64,000 nucleotides of DNA, from NCBI GenBank assembly GCA_023150875.1, contig JAKLKC010000030.1, forward strand, positions 1-64,000. Reading direction: 5' to 3'. Each line of letters starts with the position of its first letter. The stretch's first letter is position 1. The position numbers and the translations under genes were made by a program. The notes below the pieces were generated by a model. That model was not told the origin of the DNA. It ran no database searches and worked only from the letters and a program-made list of their open reading frames with translations. Of the stretch, positions 52,709-61,007 are shown one piece after another. The stretch is from Myxococcota bacterium. GTDB taxonomy: Bacteria > Myxococcota_A > UBA796 > UBA9615 > JAKLKC01.

Positions 52709-52890
52709 GACTCGGGTTTCGCACTTTCGGGCCGTCGCGAGGTCCAGGACTGGGCGAGCCCCGGCAAGGAGCAGGGCCGGATTTCGCGGGAGGTGTGGTG
52801 GACCCACATCGACCCAGAAATCCGGCACCGCGACGCCGCCGCGGCCGGCCAGGACGGACCGCAGCAGGCCAGGAATGCGAAACCCGAGTC
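52709..52890. mobile_element. MITE-like 182-bp foldback element
   Basis: GACTCGGGTTTCGCA at 52,709-52,723 is the exact inverse of TGCGAAACCCGAGTC at 52,876-52,890. Nested inside are CGTCGCG (52,733-52,739) with CGCGACG (52,829-52,835) and GCCGGATTTC (52,776-52,785) with GAAATCCGGC (52,817-52,826), so the whole can fold as one long stem. CTG flanks the termini on both sides (52,707-52,709; 52,890-52,892), a possible 3-bp target duplication. There is no coding potential. It resembles a miniature inverted-repeat transposable element or a solo insertion-sequence remnant. Confidence 0.55.
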
Positions 52891-52917
52891 TGAGGTGGGC
52901 GGAGATCGGACCGTATG

Positions 52918-53355
52918 TCACGGAAGGACCGTCGGCGGACGCCTCTCCCGGAGCGCGAGGCGGATCATCGACCGCAGTTCGTCGAAGTCGCACGGCTTGG
53001 CGAGGAAGTAGGGCACCGAGAGCCTCGCCGCCAGGTCCGCGAGGCGCGGGGAGGCCGACACCAGGATCACCGGGACCAGGTCCATGCCGCAGTCCTCGAC
53101 GAACATGCGATACACGAGCCCCGGGCCGTCCAGCGTGGGCATCTGCACGTCCGACACCACCACGTCCGGCAGCAGTTCCCGGAGCCGCAGCAGGGCCTCG
53201 ACTCCGTCCCTGGCCCAGGACACCCGGTAGCCCTCGGCCTCCAGCAGCGCCAGGAGCGGCCCGGCGATGTCGGGGTCGTCCTCCACGACCAGGACCGTGG
53301 GGGAAGCCACCGGGGGCGTCGGCGGCCGATGCGACGATGGAAGGCGCGATCTCAC
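52918..53355 (-). CDS. Single-domain response regulator
   Basis: 145 residues, receiver domain only. After a short Pro-rich lead the fold begins TVLVVEDDPDIAGPLLALLE with the acidic pair. The phospho-accepting aspartate is in PDVVVSDVQMPTLDGPGLV, the switch Ser/Thr position is in VPVILVSASPRL and the conserved lysine in PYFLAKPCDFDEL. No output domain, so it must act by protein contact or as a phosphate relay. The GTG at 53,355 is used, although a GTG at 53,310 would begin directly at the domain. Divergently arranged with a histidine kinase gene (80 bp between starts), its likely partner. Confidence 0.88.
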   Translation of the reverse strand: MRSRLPSSHRPPTPPVASPTVLVVEDDPDIAGPLLALLEAEGYRVSWARDGVEALLRLRELLPDVVVSDVQMPTLDGPGLVYRMFVEDCGMDLVPVILVSASPRLADLAARLSVPYFLAKPCDFDELRSMIRLALRERRPPTVLP

Positions 53356-53435
53356 GGGTCTCGCGATTGCATGGACCGTGCGCGCGGGTCCCGGGACCCC
53401 GTCCGGGACCGGGCGCCCATCCGGAGCACCCAGGG

Positions 53436-54968
53436 ATGGCCAGAGAGACGCCGGGGACGGCGGGTGCGGAGTCGGCGGGCGGCGTGGGGGGCTGGAGGCT
53501 CTCCCGGGCCATCCGCCTGGGCCTCGGGGTCCTGCTCCTGCTGACCGTCCTGTCGTCCGCGCTGCTGGCGGGGCTGACCACCCTGCTGCACAGCGTCTCG
53601 CGGGACCTGGCGGTCACCATCGAGGGCGCGGGGTTGGCGAACGAGCTGCAGTTCGGGCTCCTCGCCTTCGAACGGGCGGCGGCGATGGCCGACGATCCCG
53701 ACGGAGCCCGCGCCTCCCCCCTCCCGCCCCTGGAGTCCACGCTCCGGCGCCGCCTCGCCGAGGCGTCTCGGCACCCGGGGAGCCCCGAGGAGGCCGAGAG
53801 GCTGCGGGAGGCGGAGCGCTCCATCGAGGCGTACCTCGCCGCGGTTCGGACGGCGCAGGCCCGATCCGGGGCGCCCGCGTCCCCGGGCGAGGCCGTTGAG
53901 CCCCGGAGGGAAGCCGCCTTCCGCGCCGTCGACGCGCTGGTGGACGCCCACATTGCCCGCTCCAGGCGCGGCGTCGCCAGGGCCGAGCGGATCGACCGCT
54001 TCGCCAACGCGGCGGGCGTGGCGGTCATCGCCCTCGTCGTCGCCACCACCTTCGGGCTGGTGCTGGCGTTCCACTTCGGCGTGGCCCTGCCCCTCTCGCG
54101 CCTGTACGGTGGGATCGCCCGGTACCAGGGCGGGGAGGCGGGGGCCCGGGCGCCCATCGAGGGACCCCACGAGCTGCGCGTGCTCGCCCAGGAGTTCAAC
54201 GCCCTCGCCGACTCCGCGCAGTCCCGCGAGAGGGACCAGCTCGCCTTCCTCGGCAGCGTGGCCCACGACCTCCGGAACCCCCTCGCGGCCATCAACTACT
54301 CCTTGGAGCTCCTCAAGAGGATGGACTCCGGCCGGGACCTCCCCGGACTCGACGACGGGCTGGCCCGGATCGGGCGGCAGGCGCAGCGGCTGGGGCGGAT
54401 GGTCGGGGACTTCCTGGACGCGACCCTGGTCCAGGCGGGCCGGCTCGACCTGTTCGTGGAACCGGTGGACGTCGGGGGCCTGCTCCGGGAAGCGGTGGAG
54501 GCGTGTCGGCAGGCCACCCCCGATCGGGTGTTCCGGTTGGACCTGCCGGACGGCGTGCCGGTCGTCCCGTGCGATCGCACGCGCATCGGGCAGGTCGCGC
54601 ACAACCTGCTTGGAAACGCTGCCAAGTACTCGCCCGCGGGCTCCGTCGTGCGCGTGGGGCTGGAAGTGTTCCCCGCCGAGGTCGTGATCTCCGTCCGTGA
54701 CGAAGGGATCGGCATCGCGCCGGACGATCTGCCCCGGATCTTCGAACCCTTCCGCCGCCGGGGGACGTCCCACGCGACCCTCCCCGGCATCGGGCTCGGC
54801 CTGTTCGTCTCCCGGCGGATCGTCGAGGCCCACGGGGGCCGCGTCGAGGTCCAGAGCGCGCCGGGCCAGGGCTCCACCTTCCGGGTCCACCTCCCCCGGG
54901 AGCCGGCGGTGGGGGACGGGCTGGAAACGGCGGGGGCCGGCGCCGCCCCCCCGACCCCGCCGCCCTGA
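53436..54968 (+). CDS. Membrane sensor histidine kinase
   Basis: 510 residues from the ATG at 53,436 (GGAG 12 bases upstream). Two membrane helices (about 27-50 and 194-218) enclose a periplasmic helical domain of about 145 residues, of four-helix-bundle type. A HAMP-like linker follows, then HisKA with FLGSVAHDLRNPLAAINYSL (H277). The ATPase domain has N-box NLLGNAAKYSP, G1 DEGIGI, F-box FEPFRRRGTS and G2 GIGLGLFVSRR. The phosphate probably goes to the divergent single-domain regulator. The ligand for the periplasmic domain is unknown. Confidence 0.88.
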   Translation: MARETPGTAGAESAGGVGGWRLSRAIRLGLGVLLLLTVLSSALLAGLTTLLHSVSRDLAVTIEGAGLANELQFGLLAFERAAAMADDPDGARASPLPPLESTLRRRLAEASRHPGSPEEAERLREAERSIEAYLAAVRTAQARSGAPASPGEAVEPRREAAFRAVDALVDAHIARSRRGVARAERIDRFANAAGVAVIALVVATTFGLVLAFHFGVALPLSRLYGGIARYQGGEAGARAPIEGPHELRVLAQEFNALADSAQSRERDQLAFLGSVAHDLRNPLAAINYSLELLKRMDSGRDLPGLDDGLARIGRQAQRLGRMVGDFLDATLVQAGRLDLFVEPVDVGGLLREAVEACRQATPDRVFRLDLPDGVPVVPCDRTRIGQVAHNLLGNAAKYSPAGSVVRVGLEVFPAEVVISVRDEGIGIAPDDLPRIFEPFRRRGTSHATLPGIGLGLFVSRRIVEAHGGRVEVQSAPGQGSTFRVHLPREPAVGDGLETAGAGAAPPTPPP

Positions 54969-54977
54969 TCGGGGATC

Positions 54978-55007
54978 GGGGTCACGGACCACCACTTTCA
55001 CATTCCC
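54978..55007. repeat. Degenerate relative of the 73-bp repeat head
   Basis: GGGGTCACGGACCACCACTTTCACATTCC resembles the GGTGTCAGGCACCAACACTTTTACATTTC head of the tandem repeat at 50,201-50,346. Some bases are shuffled, but the AC-CACTTT-ACATT core is kept. It lies between the kinase stop and the next gene. Confidence 0.4.
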
Positions 55008-55125
55008 CAGTCCTCGGCCCCCGCCTCGCGCCGGTCGTCCCCCGGGGGCGAGGGGCCCGGGAACGGACTCCGACGCCTCAACTCCCCTCCTCCTCCGCCG
55101 ACGAGACCCCCGGAAGGGGCCCCCC

Positions 55126-57015
55126 ATGAACGCCGATCCCCGCGCCTGGCCGGTGCCGCCGCCGACTTCCGTCCGGGACCGATGGGCGCGCCTCCTGGGG
55201 GGGGCCGGGGAGGGGCCCGCGCTGCTGGTGGGCGCGGGGGACGCTTACGGGGCGGCGCTGGCGGCGCTGCGCTTCGGCTCGCTGGCGCTGTGGGATCCCG
55301 GCGGGGCCGCCCCCCTCGCCCCCGCCGCCCACTCCCTGCTGGACCTCGCCGCCCCGGCGGGACCCCGCTCCCTGGCCCCCGGGGACGCCGCCTTCCCCCG
55401 GGTGGTCCTCGCCGGTCCCGCGACCCCCGGGGGGCTCCGGGCCGCCGCCCGCAAGGTGGCCCCGGGGGGGCGCCTCGCCTGGGCGGGTCCGAGCCTCCCA
55501 CTCCCCGGGGGCTGGCAGCCCGCCCGCGCCCACCCCCACTCCCCTCCCGGCGATCCCGTCTGGTTCGCCCGCGCCCCCGGGATGGCCCGGCCGGAGGGCG
55601 CCCCGTCCCCTGCCTCCCCCGCCGCCTCCGGCGACCTCGTCACCTTCATCGTCCCCACCTGCAACCGCGCCCACCTGCTGCCCGAGGCCCTGGACTCCGC
55701 CCTGGCCCAGCGGGGCGCCCGAGTGGAAGTGATCGCCGTGGACGACGGCAGCGAAGACGACACGCCCCGGGTCCTGGCCGCCTACGGGGACCGGGTCCAC
55801 GCCCTCAGGCTCCCCCGGAACCGGGGCAAGTCCGCGGCCCTGAACCTCGGCATGGAGCACGCCCGGGGGGAGTGGATCGTGGTGCTGGACGACGACGACC
55901 GGGCCTTCCCGGGGCAGATCGCCGCCCAGCTCGCCTGGGCCTCCCTCCATCCCGGCTGTGGGGGTGTGTACGGCGACTCCCTCAGGTTCCACGGCGGCAC
56001 CGGCGAGGCCATCGGCGTCCAGGCCGCCCTGGACGTCCCCCCCCGCTGGCTGTGTGGGCAGGCGGCGCTCCGGATCCCCTTCATGCCCGGCACCCTGCTG
56101 CTGCGCCGCGCGGTCCAGGAGCGGATCGGCCCCTACCGCGAGGCGCTCCGCCGGGGCCAGGACATGGACCTCTTCGTCCGGGCCGCCGCCGCCGCCGACC
56201 TGGTCCCCATCCCCCTCGCCGTCCAGGAGGTGCGGGTCCACGCCGGGGTCCGGGGGGGCGGCGCCCACCGCTTCCGGGCCGAGGAGCACCACCGCCGCCA
56301 CCTCGAGGTCAGCGCCGTCCCCTTCGGGCGCCTGCTCGCCACCCTGGACGACTCCGCCCTCGTGCCCGCCGCGGCTCGGCACCCCGCCTGGCGGGGGCAG
56401 GCGGCCCTCCACCGGGCCGTGTCCCTGTGCCTTCGGGAGCTGTGGGGGGAGGCCCGCGCCGCCCTGGCCGGCTTCGACCCCGGGGAAGCCTCCCCGGCGG
56501 CCCCCGTCCTGCTCCGCCACCTCGCCGGCCTTGCCGCCCCCGCGGCGGCCCCGCCGTCCCCGGAGCGTCTCGCCCTGCTCCGCCGCCTCCGGGCCACCCT
56601 CGCCTCCCTCCGCCCCGCCTCCCCGGAGCGCCGGGTGCTGGTGGTGGACGAGGGGGGAGCCTGTGCCCTCGGGCGCGTCGTCGACGCCGCTCTCGCCGCC
56701 GAGGACGCCCCGCCCCAGGTGCTGATCTGGGCCCGCTGCCGCCGAGAGCCCCGGGAGCCCTACGCCGAGACCTGCGGGGCCGCCTTCGTGGACGCGCCCC
56801 CGGACGTGCCGGCGGGGGCCGTCCTCGCCCGCATGGCCGAGGGGCCGTGGGGGCGGCTCGAGCTGCGCTCCACCGCCTGGCCCGGGGACCGCGCGCTGGC
56901 CTGGTCCCGGGCGGACTTCGAGGGGCTCGGTGGGTTCGCGCGGTCCGCCACCACCGTCGAGGCGGCCCTCCCCCGGGCACCCCGCCCCGCCCCGGACGCT
57001 GCCGACGCCGCCTGA
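55126..57015 (+). CDS. Family 2 glycosyltransferase with additional flanking domains
   Basis: 629 residues, ATG at 55,126. Residues about 1-160 form an N-terminal region with a Rossmann-like methyltransferase outline (GPALLVGAGDAYGAALAALR) but no clear SAM motif. The GT-A domain runs from about 167: VTFIVPTCNRAHLLPEALDS, IAVDDGSEDDTPRVL, NRGKSAALNLGMEHARGEWI and the DxD-type metal motif VLDDDDRAF. A GQDMDLFVRAA stretch gives the catalytic ED-like motif near the end of the domain. The C-terminal 250 residues are helical and unassigned. Soluble, so it uses an activated nucleotide sugar in the cytoplasm. It lies 79 bp upstream of the kinase gene. Confidence 0.82.
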   Translation: MNADPRAWPVPPPTSVRDRWARLLGGAGEGPALLVGAGDAYGAALAALRFGSLALWDPGGAAPLAPAAHSLLDLAAPAGPRSLAPGDAAFPRVVLAGPATPGGLRAAARKVAPGGRLAWAGPSLPLPGGWQPARAHPHSPPGDPVWFARAPGMARPEGAPSPASPAASGDLVTFIVPTCNRAHLLPEALDSALAQRGARVEVIAVDDGSEDDTPRVLAAYGDRVHALRLPRNRGKSAALNLGMEHARGEWIVVLDDDDRAFPGQIAAQLAWASLHPGCGGVYGDSLRFHGGTGEAIGVQAALDVPPRWLCGQAALRIPFMPGTLLLRRAVQERIGPYREALRRGQDMDLFVRAAAAADLVPIPLAVQEVRVHAGVRGGGAHRFRAEEHHRRHLEVSAVPFGRLLATLDDSALVPAAARHPAWRGQAALHRAVSLCLRELWGEARAALAGFDPGEASPAAPVLLRHLAGLAAPAAAPPSPERLALLRRLRATLASLRPASPERRVLVVDEGGACALGRVVDAALAAEDAPPQVLIWARCRREPREPYAETCGAAFVDAPPDVPAGAVLARMAEGPWGRLELRSTAWPGDRALAWSRADFEGLGGFARSATTVEAALPRAPRPAPDAADAA

Positions 57016-57094
57016 TCTCCCCTCCGCCCTTGCGCGCGGGCGCCCCGCCCCGCCAGGATCTCCGCGAGGGGGAGGCCGGAGCCCCCCGAGGACC

Positions 57095-59470
57095 GTGCGA
57101 CGACGCCACACCACCCGACTGGATCCCGCCGGTTCCCCCGGGGGGGATCCCCCCGATCCGCCGCCGGCGGGGGCCCTCCTTCCCGACCGATACGAGGATC
57201 TGGGGCTCCTCGCCCGGGGGGGGATGGGCGAGGTCCGGCGCGTCCGGGACCGGACGCTGGGCCGGGTGCTGGTGCTCAAGACCGTCGCCCCCGATCGGTC
57301 CGCGGATCCCCGGGTCCTCGCCGCCTTCGCCGACGAGGCCCGCCTCACCGCCTCCCTCCAGCACCCGGGGATCGTGCCCGTCCACGACGCCGGGTGCCTC
57401 CCCGACGGCCGCCCCTACTACACGATGCCCGAGGTGCGGGGTCGCACCCTCGGGGACGTCATCGCCGCCGTCCATTCCCCCGCCCGGGACGGCGACGCGG
57501 CGGGGTGGACCTTCCGGCGGCTGGTGGACGCCTTCGCCCGGGCCTGCGAGGCGGTGGCCTCCGCCCACGCCCGGGGGGTGGTCCACGGGGACCTCAAGCC
57601 CGACAACGTGCTCCTCGGGCCCTTCGGCGAGGTCCAGGTGGTGGACTGGGGGCTGGCGCGGGAGGTCCGGGACGGCGCCCCGGGGCCCCACCTGAGGGGC
57701 GGGACTCCGGGCTACCTCGCCCCGGAGCAGGCCCGGGGCGAGCCGGCGGGCCCCGGCGCCGACGTGTACTCCCTGGGCGCCGTGCTCCACGGGGTCCTCG
57801 CGGGATCCGCCCCCGCCGCGCCCGCGCCGGAGGGGAGACTCGGGCCGGAGCTCCCGGCGCGCCCCTTCCCCGCCGAGGAGCTGGAGGCGCTGTGCCGGGC
57901 CGCCCTGGCCCCGGATCCCGCCGCCCGGCCCACCGCCGCCGCCGTCGCCCACGCGGTCGCCGACTGGCTCGACGAGTCCCGCCGCCGGGAGCGGGCCCGG
58001 GGGCTGGTGGAGGACGCCCGCGCCGCCATCGCCCGGGCCGACGCCGCCCGGCGCCGGGCCGCCGCCGTCCGCAAGGAGGCCGACCGCCTCCTGGGCGCCC
58101 TGCCCCCCTGGGAGGGGGAGGAGGCGCGGCGGCCCGGATGGGAGCTCGCCGACCGCGCCGACGCCCTGGAAGCCGAGGCCGAGACCCACCGCCTGGAGGC
58201 CGACCAGGTCCTGAGGGGCGCCCTGACCCACGCCCCGGAGCTGGACGCCGCCCACGCCCTCCTGGCCGCCCGCTACCGCGACCTGCACGACGCCGCGGAG
58301 CGGCGCCGGGAGGGGGGCGAGGCCGCCCGCTACGCCGCCCTCCTCCGGGCCCACGACGACGGGCGGCACGGGGCGTGGCTCCGGGGGGACGGCCGCCTCA
58401 CCGTGGTCACCGATCCGCCGGGAGCGGAGATCTGGCTCCACCGCCACGTCGAGCGGGACCGCCGCCTCTTCCCCGAGCCCGAGGGCTCCCTTGGCCGCAC
58501 CCCCCTCCACGACGCGCCGCTGCCCATGGGGAGCTGGCTGCTGGTGCTGCGTGCCCCCGGGCGGGCCGAGGTGCTCCACCCGGTCTTCATCGGCAGGGAG
58601 GAGCGGTGGGACGGCGTGCCCCCGCGGGGAGAGGAGCCCCTGCCCCTGCCCCTGCCCCCCGCGGGCTCCCTCGGCGCCGACGAGCGCTACGTCCCGCCGG
58701 GATGGGCCTGGATCGGCGGCGATCCCGACGCCCCCGAGTCCCTGCCCCGGAGGCGGGTGTGGGTGGACGGCTTCATCGCCCGCACCCACCCCGTCACCAA
58801 CGCCGAGTACCTGGAGTTCCTGGAAGACCTGGTGCGGGAGGGGGGCGGGGAGGCGCCCCGCCACGTCCCCCGGGAGCCCGGCGAGCCGGGAGCGCCCCTG
58901 TACCACCGGGACCCGGGCGGCGGGTTCCGTCTCGGCCGGGACGCCTACGGGGACCTGTGGTTGCCGGACTGGCCGGTGACCTACGTGGACTGGCGCTCCG
59001 CCCGGGCCTACGCCGCCTGGCGGGCCCGGAGGGACGGCCTGCCCTGGCGCCTGCCCCGGGAGCTGGAGTGGGAGAAGGCCGCCCGGGGCGCCGACGGGCG
59101 CTTCCACCCCTGGGGGGACCGCTTCGAGTCGTGCTTCTGCTGCATGCGCTCCTCCCACCCCGGCCGGCCCCTCCCCGTCGCGGTGACCGCCTTCCCCGCC
59201 GACGTCAGCCCCTACGGGGTGCGGGGCCTGGGGGGGAACGTGCGGGACTGGTGCCTGGACCCCTACCGCCCCGGCGGCCCCCTGCCCCTGCGGGTGGGAG
59301 GGCCGGGGGTGGAGGAGCCCGGGGGGGACGAGGACGCGCCGCGGGTGATCCGAGGGGGGACCTGGCTCTCCCCCGCGGCCGGCACCCGCGCCGCCAGCCG
59401 CCAGCGCAGCTCCCCCGGGACCCGCACCGAGACCCTGGGCTTCCGCCTGGTCCGCTCCTGGCCCGGATGA
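57095..59470 (+). CDS. Ser/Thr protein kinase fused to an FGE-sulfatase-like domain
   Basis: 791 residues from a GTG at 57,095. The kinase domain (about 30-290) has the glycine loop LLARGGMGEVRRVRD, the lysine in VLVLKTVAPD, a catalytic loop VHGDLKPDNVLL with Gly where RD kinases have Arg, and a metal loop VVDWGLA (DWG, not DFG), then GYLAPEQ. A coiled-coil linker rich in Arg/Ala (about 295-390) and a short PEGA-like beta module (LTVVTDPPGAEIWLHRHVE) follow. The C-terminus (about 535-791) is an FGE/SUMF1 fold: HPVTNAEYLEFLEDL, LPRELEWEKAARGADGRFHP and RGLGGNVRDWC. The catalytic cysteine pair of true FGE is missing. A cytoplasmic signalling kinase with a sensor-like domain is likely. Confidence 0.88.
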   Translation: MRRRHTTRLDPAGSPGGDPPDPPPAGALLPDRYEDLGLLARGGMGEVRRVRDRTLGRVLVLKTVAPDRSADPRVLAAFADEARLTASLQHPGIVPVHDAGCLPDGRPYYTMPEVRGRTLGDVIAAVHSPARDGDAAGWTFRRLVDAFARACEAVASAHARGVVHGDLKPDNVLLGPFGEVQVVDWGLAREVRDGAPGPHLRGGTPGYLAPEQARGEPAGPGADVYSLGAVLHGVLAGSAPAAPAPEGRLGPELPARPFPAEELEALCRAALAPDPAARPTAAAVAHAVADWLDESRRRERARGLVEDARAAIARADAARRRAAAVRKEADRLLGALPPWEGEEARRPGWELADRADALEAEAETHRLEADQVLRGALTHAPELDAAHALLAARYRDLHDAAERRREGGEAARYAALLRAHDDGRHGAWLRGDGRLTVVTDPPGAEIWLHRHVERDRRLFPEPEGSLGRTPLHDAPLPMGSWLLVLRAPGRAEVLHPVFIGREERWDGVPPRGEEPLPLPLPPAGSLGADERYVPPGWAWIGGDPDAPESLPRRRVWVDGFIARTHPVTNAEYLEFLEDLVREGGGEAPRHVPREPGEPGAPLYHRDPGGGFRLGRDAYGDLWLPDWPVTYVDWRSARAYAAWRARRDGLPWRLPRELEWEKAARGADGRFHPWGDRFESCFCCMRSSHPGRPLPVAVTAFPADVSPYGVRGLGGNVRDWCLDPYRPGGPLPLRVGGPGVEEPGGDEDAPRVIRGGTWLSPAAGTRAASRQRSSPGTRTETLGFRLVRSWPG

Positions 59471-60187
59471 TCAGGGGGGGGTGGTGGCGGCCACGACCAT
59501 GTCCTCGTGGGCCTGGGCGTAGTCGAGGTAGGACGCGCGGATGGAGTCCAGCAGGCGGGGGTCCAGGGTCGCCCCGAGGAAGTCGTCGACGCAGGTGGCG
59601 TCGCAGCCGGCGGTCACGTCGAGCACGTCGTACACCCCCGGCGCCGACGCCTCCAGCAGAACCCGGGAGCCGGTCCCGTCCGCGTTCGGCTCCACGAGCA
59701 CCGACACGGTCTTGGCGCCGATCCCGTAGGTCGAACGGGCGACGAGGGAGGGATCTTCCAGGTACGCCCGGGCCTCGGTGTAGGAGGAGGTGAACAGGGC
59801 CTGCTGCATCGCCCCCGATCCGCCGGCGCAGGCCGGCTCGCCGACGGCGCCCAGGTGGTTCTGGAGCCAGACGAGGTAGAGGTTGAACTGCGGCATGGTC
59901 AGCGGCGACGTGTTGGGAGCCTGGGGCCACGTCTTCTGGGCCACCAGCGAGGCCGACTGCCACACCCACATGTAGAAGACCTGGGGCGCCGAGAAGTACC
60001 GCAGGTGGTACTCGCGGTTCCCGCAGATGATCTCGCCGTCGAACCAGTCGCCGGGGGGAGTCGGTGGGGCGTCGTCGTCGATGGGGGGCGCCCGCCAGAC
60101 ACCGGGAGCGGCCGCGGGGAGGGCGCGGGGGGCGGCCAGAACGAGGGCGGCGCACGCGGCGGCAAGCAGCACGAGCAGGCGGTGCAT
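59471..60187 (-). CDS. Exported protein of unknown function, 238 aa
   Basis: Signal peptide MHRLLVLLAAACAALVLAAP. The mature protein has cysteines in EIICGNREYH, EPACAGGS and TAGCDATCVDDF, probably forming periplasmic disulfides. Other stretches are FYMWVWQSASLVAQKTWPQA and NLYLVWLQNHLGAVG. No family recognised. It is convergent with the kinase-FGE gene; the two stops abut without a gap (59,470/59,471). A TGCTATTCG extended -10 lies upstream at 60,212-60,220. Confidence 0.65.
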   Translation of the reverse strand: MHRLLVLLAAACAALVLAAPRALPAAAPGVWRAPPIDDDAPPTPPGDWFDGEIICGNREYHLRYFSAPQVFYMWVWQSASLVAQKTWPQAPNTSPLTMPQFNLYLVWLQNHLGAVGEPACAGGSGAMQQALFTSSYTEARAYLEDPSLVARSTYGIGAKTVSVLVEPNADGTGSRVLLEASAPGVYDVLDVTAGCDATCVDDFLGATLDPRLLDSIRASYLDYAQAHEDMVVAATTPP

Positions 60188-60211
60188 GGTCTCTCCTCGG
60201 GGCCCCGGTTC

Positions 60212-60220
60212 CGAATAGCA
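60212..60220 (-). promoter_or_regulatory. Extended -10 promoter candidate for the 238-aa exported protein
   Basis: TGCTATTCG on the minus strand predicts a start near 60,205 and an 18-base leader before the ATG at 60,187. No good -35 hexamer. It lies just after two terminator-like hairpins, consistent with an independent transcript. Confidence 0.35.
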
Positions 60221-60230
60221 TCCTGCCCGC

Positions 60231-60291
60231 GGGGGATCAAGCGCGAGATCCCCCGGAGGGAGGGCGGGACCGGGTCGACCCCGATCCCGCC
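60231..60291 (-). terminator. Two consecutive hairpins after the sigma-54-linked gene
   Basis: Read on the minus strand, GGCGGGA (60,291-60,285) pairs with TCCCGCC (60,269-60,263), with an inner CGGGTCGACCCCG. Then GGGGGATC (60,254-60,247) pairs with GATCCCCC (60,238-60,231). Both follow the stop of the gene ending at 60,300. No T-tract, but the double structure is a convincing transcript end. Confidence 0.5.
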
Positions 60292-60299
60292 CCTCACCA

Positions 60300-60908
60300 C
60301 TACCAGGAGACCTCGATGGTGACCTCCCAGTTCTTGCCGTGGATGCTCACGCCGGCGCTGCCGGGGCTGAAGCTGAGGTCGAGCTTGATGCGAGCGGGGG
60401 TGCCGTCGTAGTCACCGTCCATGAAGACGTCCGCCTCCATCTCGGCGACGATGTTGCCGGCGCGGTCCAGGAGCATCGCGAAGCCGCGCTCGGTGCCGTC
60501 GGGGTTGCGGACGAGCTGGGCCACCACCTCGTAGAAGCCGGCGGGGATCCCGGCGTCGGCGGGGAGGGCCAGGTAGGTCAGGCCCAGGGACGCTCCGGCG
60601 TACAGCTCCTCGCGCCGCAGGTCCTCGGCGTCCACGTTGGCCGCGTGGCCGATGGTGAAGCCCTGGCCGCCGGCGATGAGCATGTCGGCGTCCACCACCA
60701 TGCCCCGGGACTCCGCGACGGTGCGCATCTGCGTGGCGACCTGGCCGATCCCGTAGCTGAGGGTGTTCTCGATCCGGGCGCCGGAGCGGGCCTCCAGGGC
60801 GTCGCCGGGGCCCGCCAGGGCCGCGGGGGCGCTGGCGAGCAGGCCGACGGCGGTGACGGCGGCGAGGGCGGGACGGCAGAGGGGAGAGAGGGTGCTGAGG
60901 AAGGACAT
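60300..60908 (-). CDS. Small exported protein under a sigma-54-type promoter
   Basis: 202 residues; the ATG at 60,908 has AAGGAG upstream. The Sec signal is AVTAVGLLASAPAALAGPGD. The mature part begins with a helical segment (RSGARIENTLSYGIGQVATQ, MRTVAESRGMVVDADMLIAG) and ends as a beta domain (YLALPADAGIPAGFYEVVAQ, IKLDLSFSPGSAGVSIHGKN). No cysteines, so a disulfide-free fold. No family recognised. A near-perfect sigma-54 promoter at 60,981-60,997 lies 70 bp upstream, and the enhancer-binding protein gene is the next gene upstream. Likely a regulated periplasmic or secreted product. Confidence 0.75.
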   Translation of the reverse strand: MSFLSTLSPLCRPALAAVTAVGLLASAPAALAGPGDALEARSGARIENTLSYGIGQVATQMRTVAESRGMVVDADMLIAGGQGFTIGHAANVDAEDLRREELYAGASLGLTYLALPADAGIPAGFYEVVAQLVRNPDGTERGFAMLLDRAGNIVAEMEADVFMDGDYDGTPARIKLDLSFSPGSAGVSIHGKNWEVTIEVSW

Positions 60909-60980
60909 GGCGATTTCTCCTTGCGGGCTGGGGCGTTCTTCCGTTCGCCGTCTCGTTCGCGGCGTTCGGGAACCCATCAA

Positions 60981-60997
60981 GGCAACCGCCGTGCCAG
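60981..60997 (-). promoter_or_regulatory. Near-consensus sigma-54 promoter
   Basis: On the minus strand the sequence is CTGGCACGGCGGTTGCC, against the consensus YTGGCACGRNNNTTGCW: every position but the last matches. The -24 GG is at 60,995-60,994 and the -12 GC at 60,983-60,982, exactly ten bases between. Transcription would begin near 60,970 and lead into the exported protein gene starting at 60,908. Confidence 0.75.
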
Positions 60998-61007
60998 TTC
61001 CGGGACG

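Noticed and set aside
52709-52890. Integron attC site
   Set aside because: The symmetry is superficially similar, but the R-box core GTTRRRY and an integrase or cassette array are missing.
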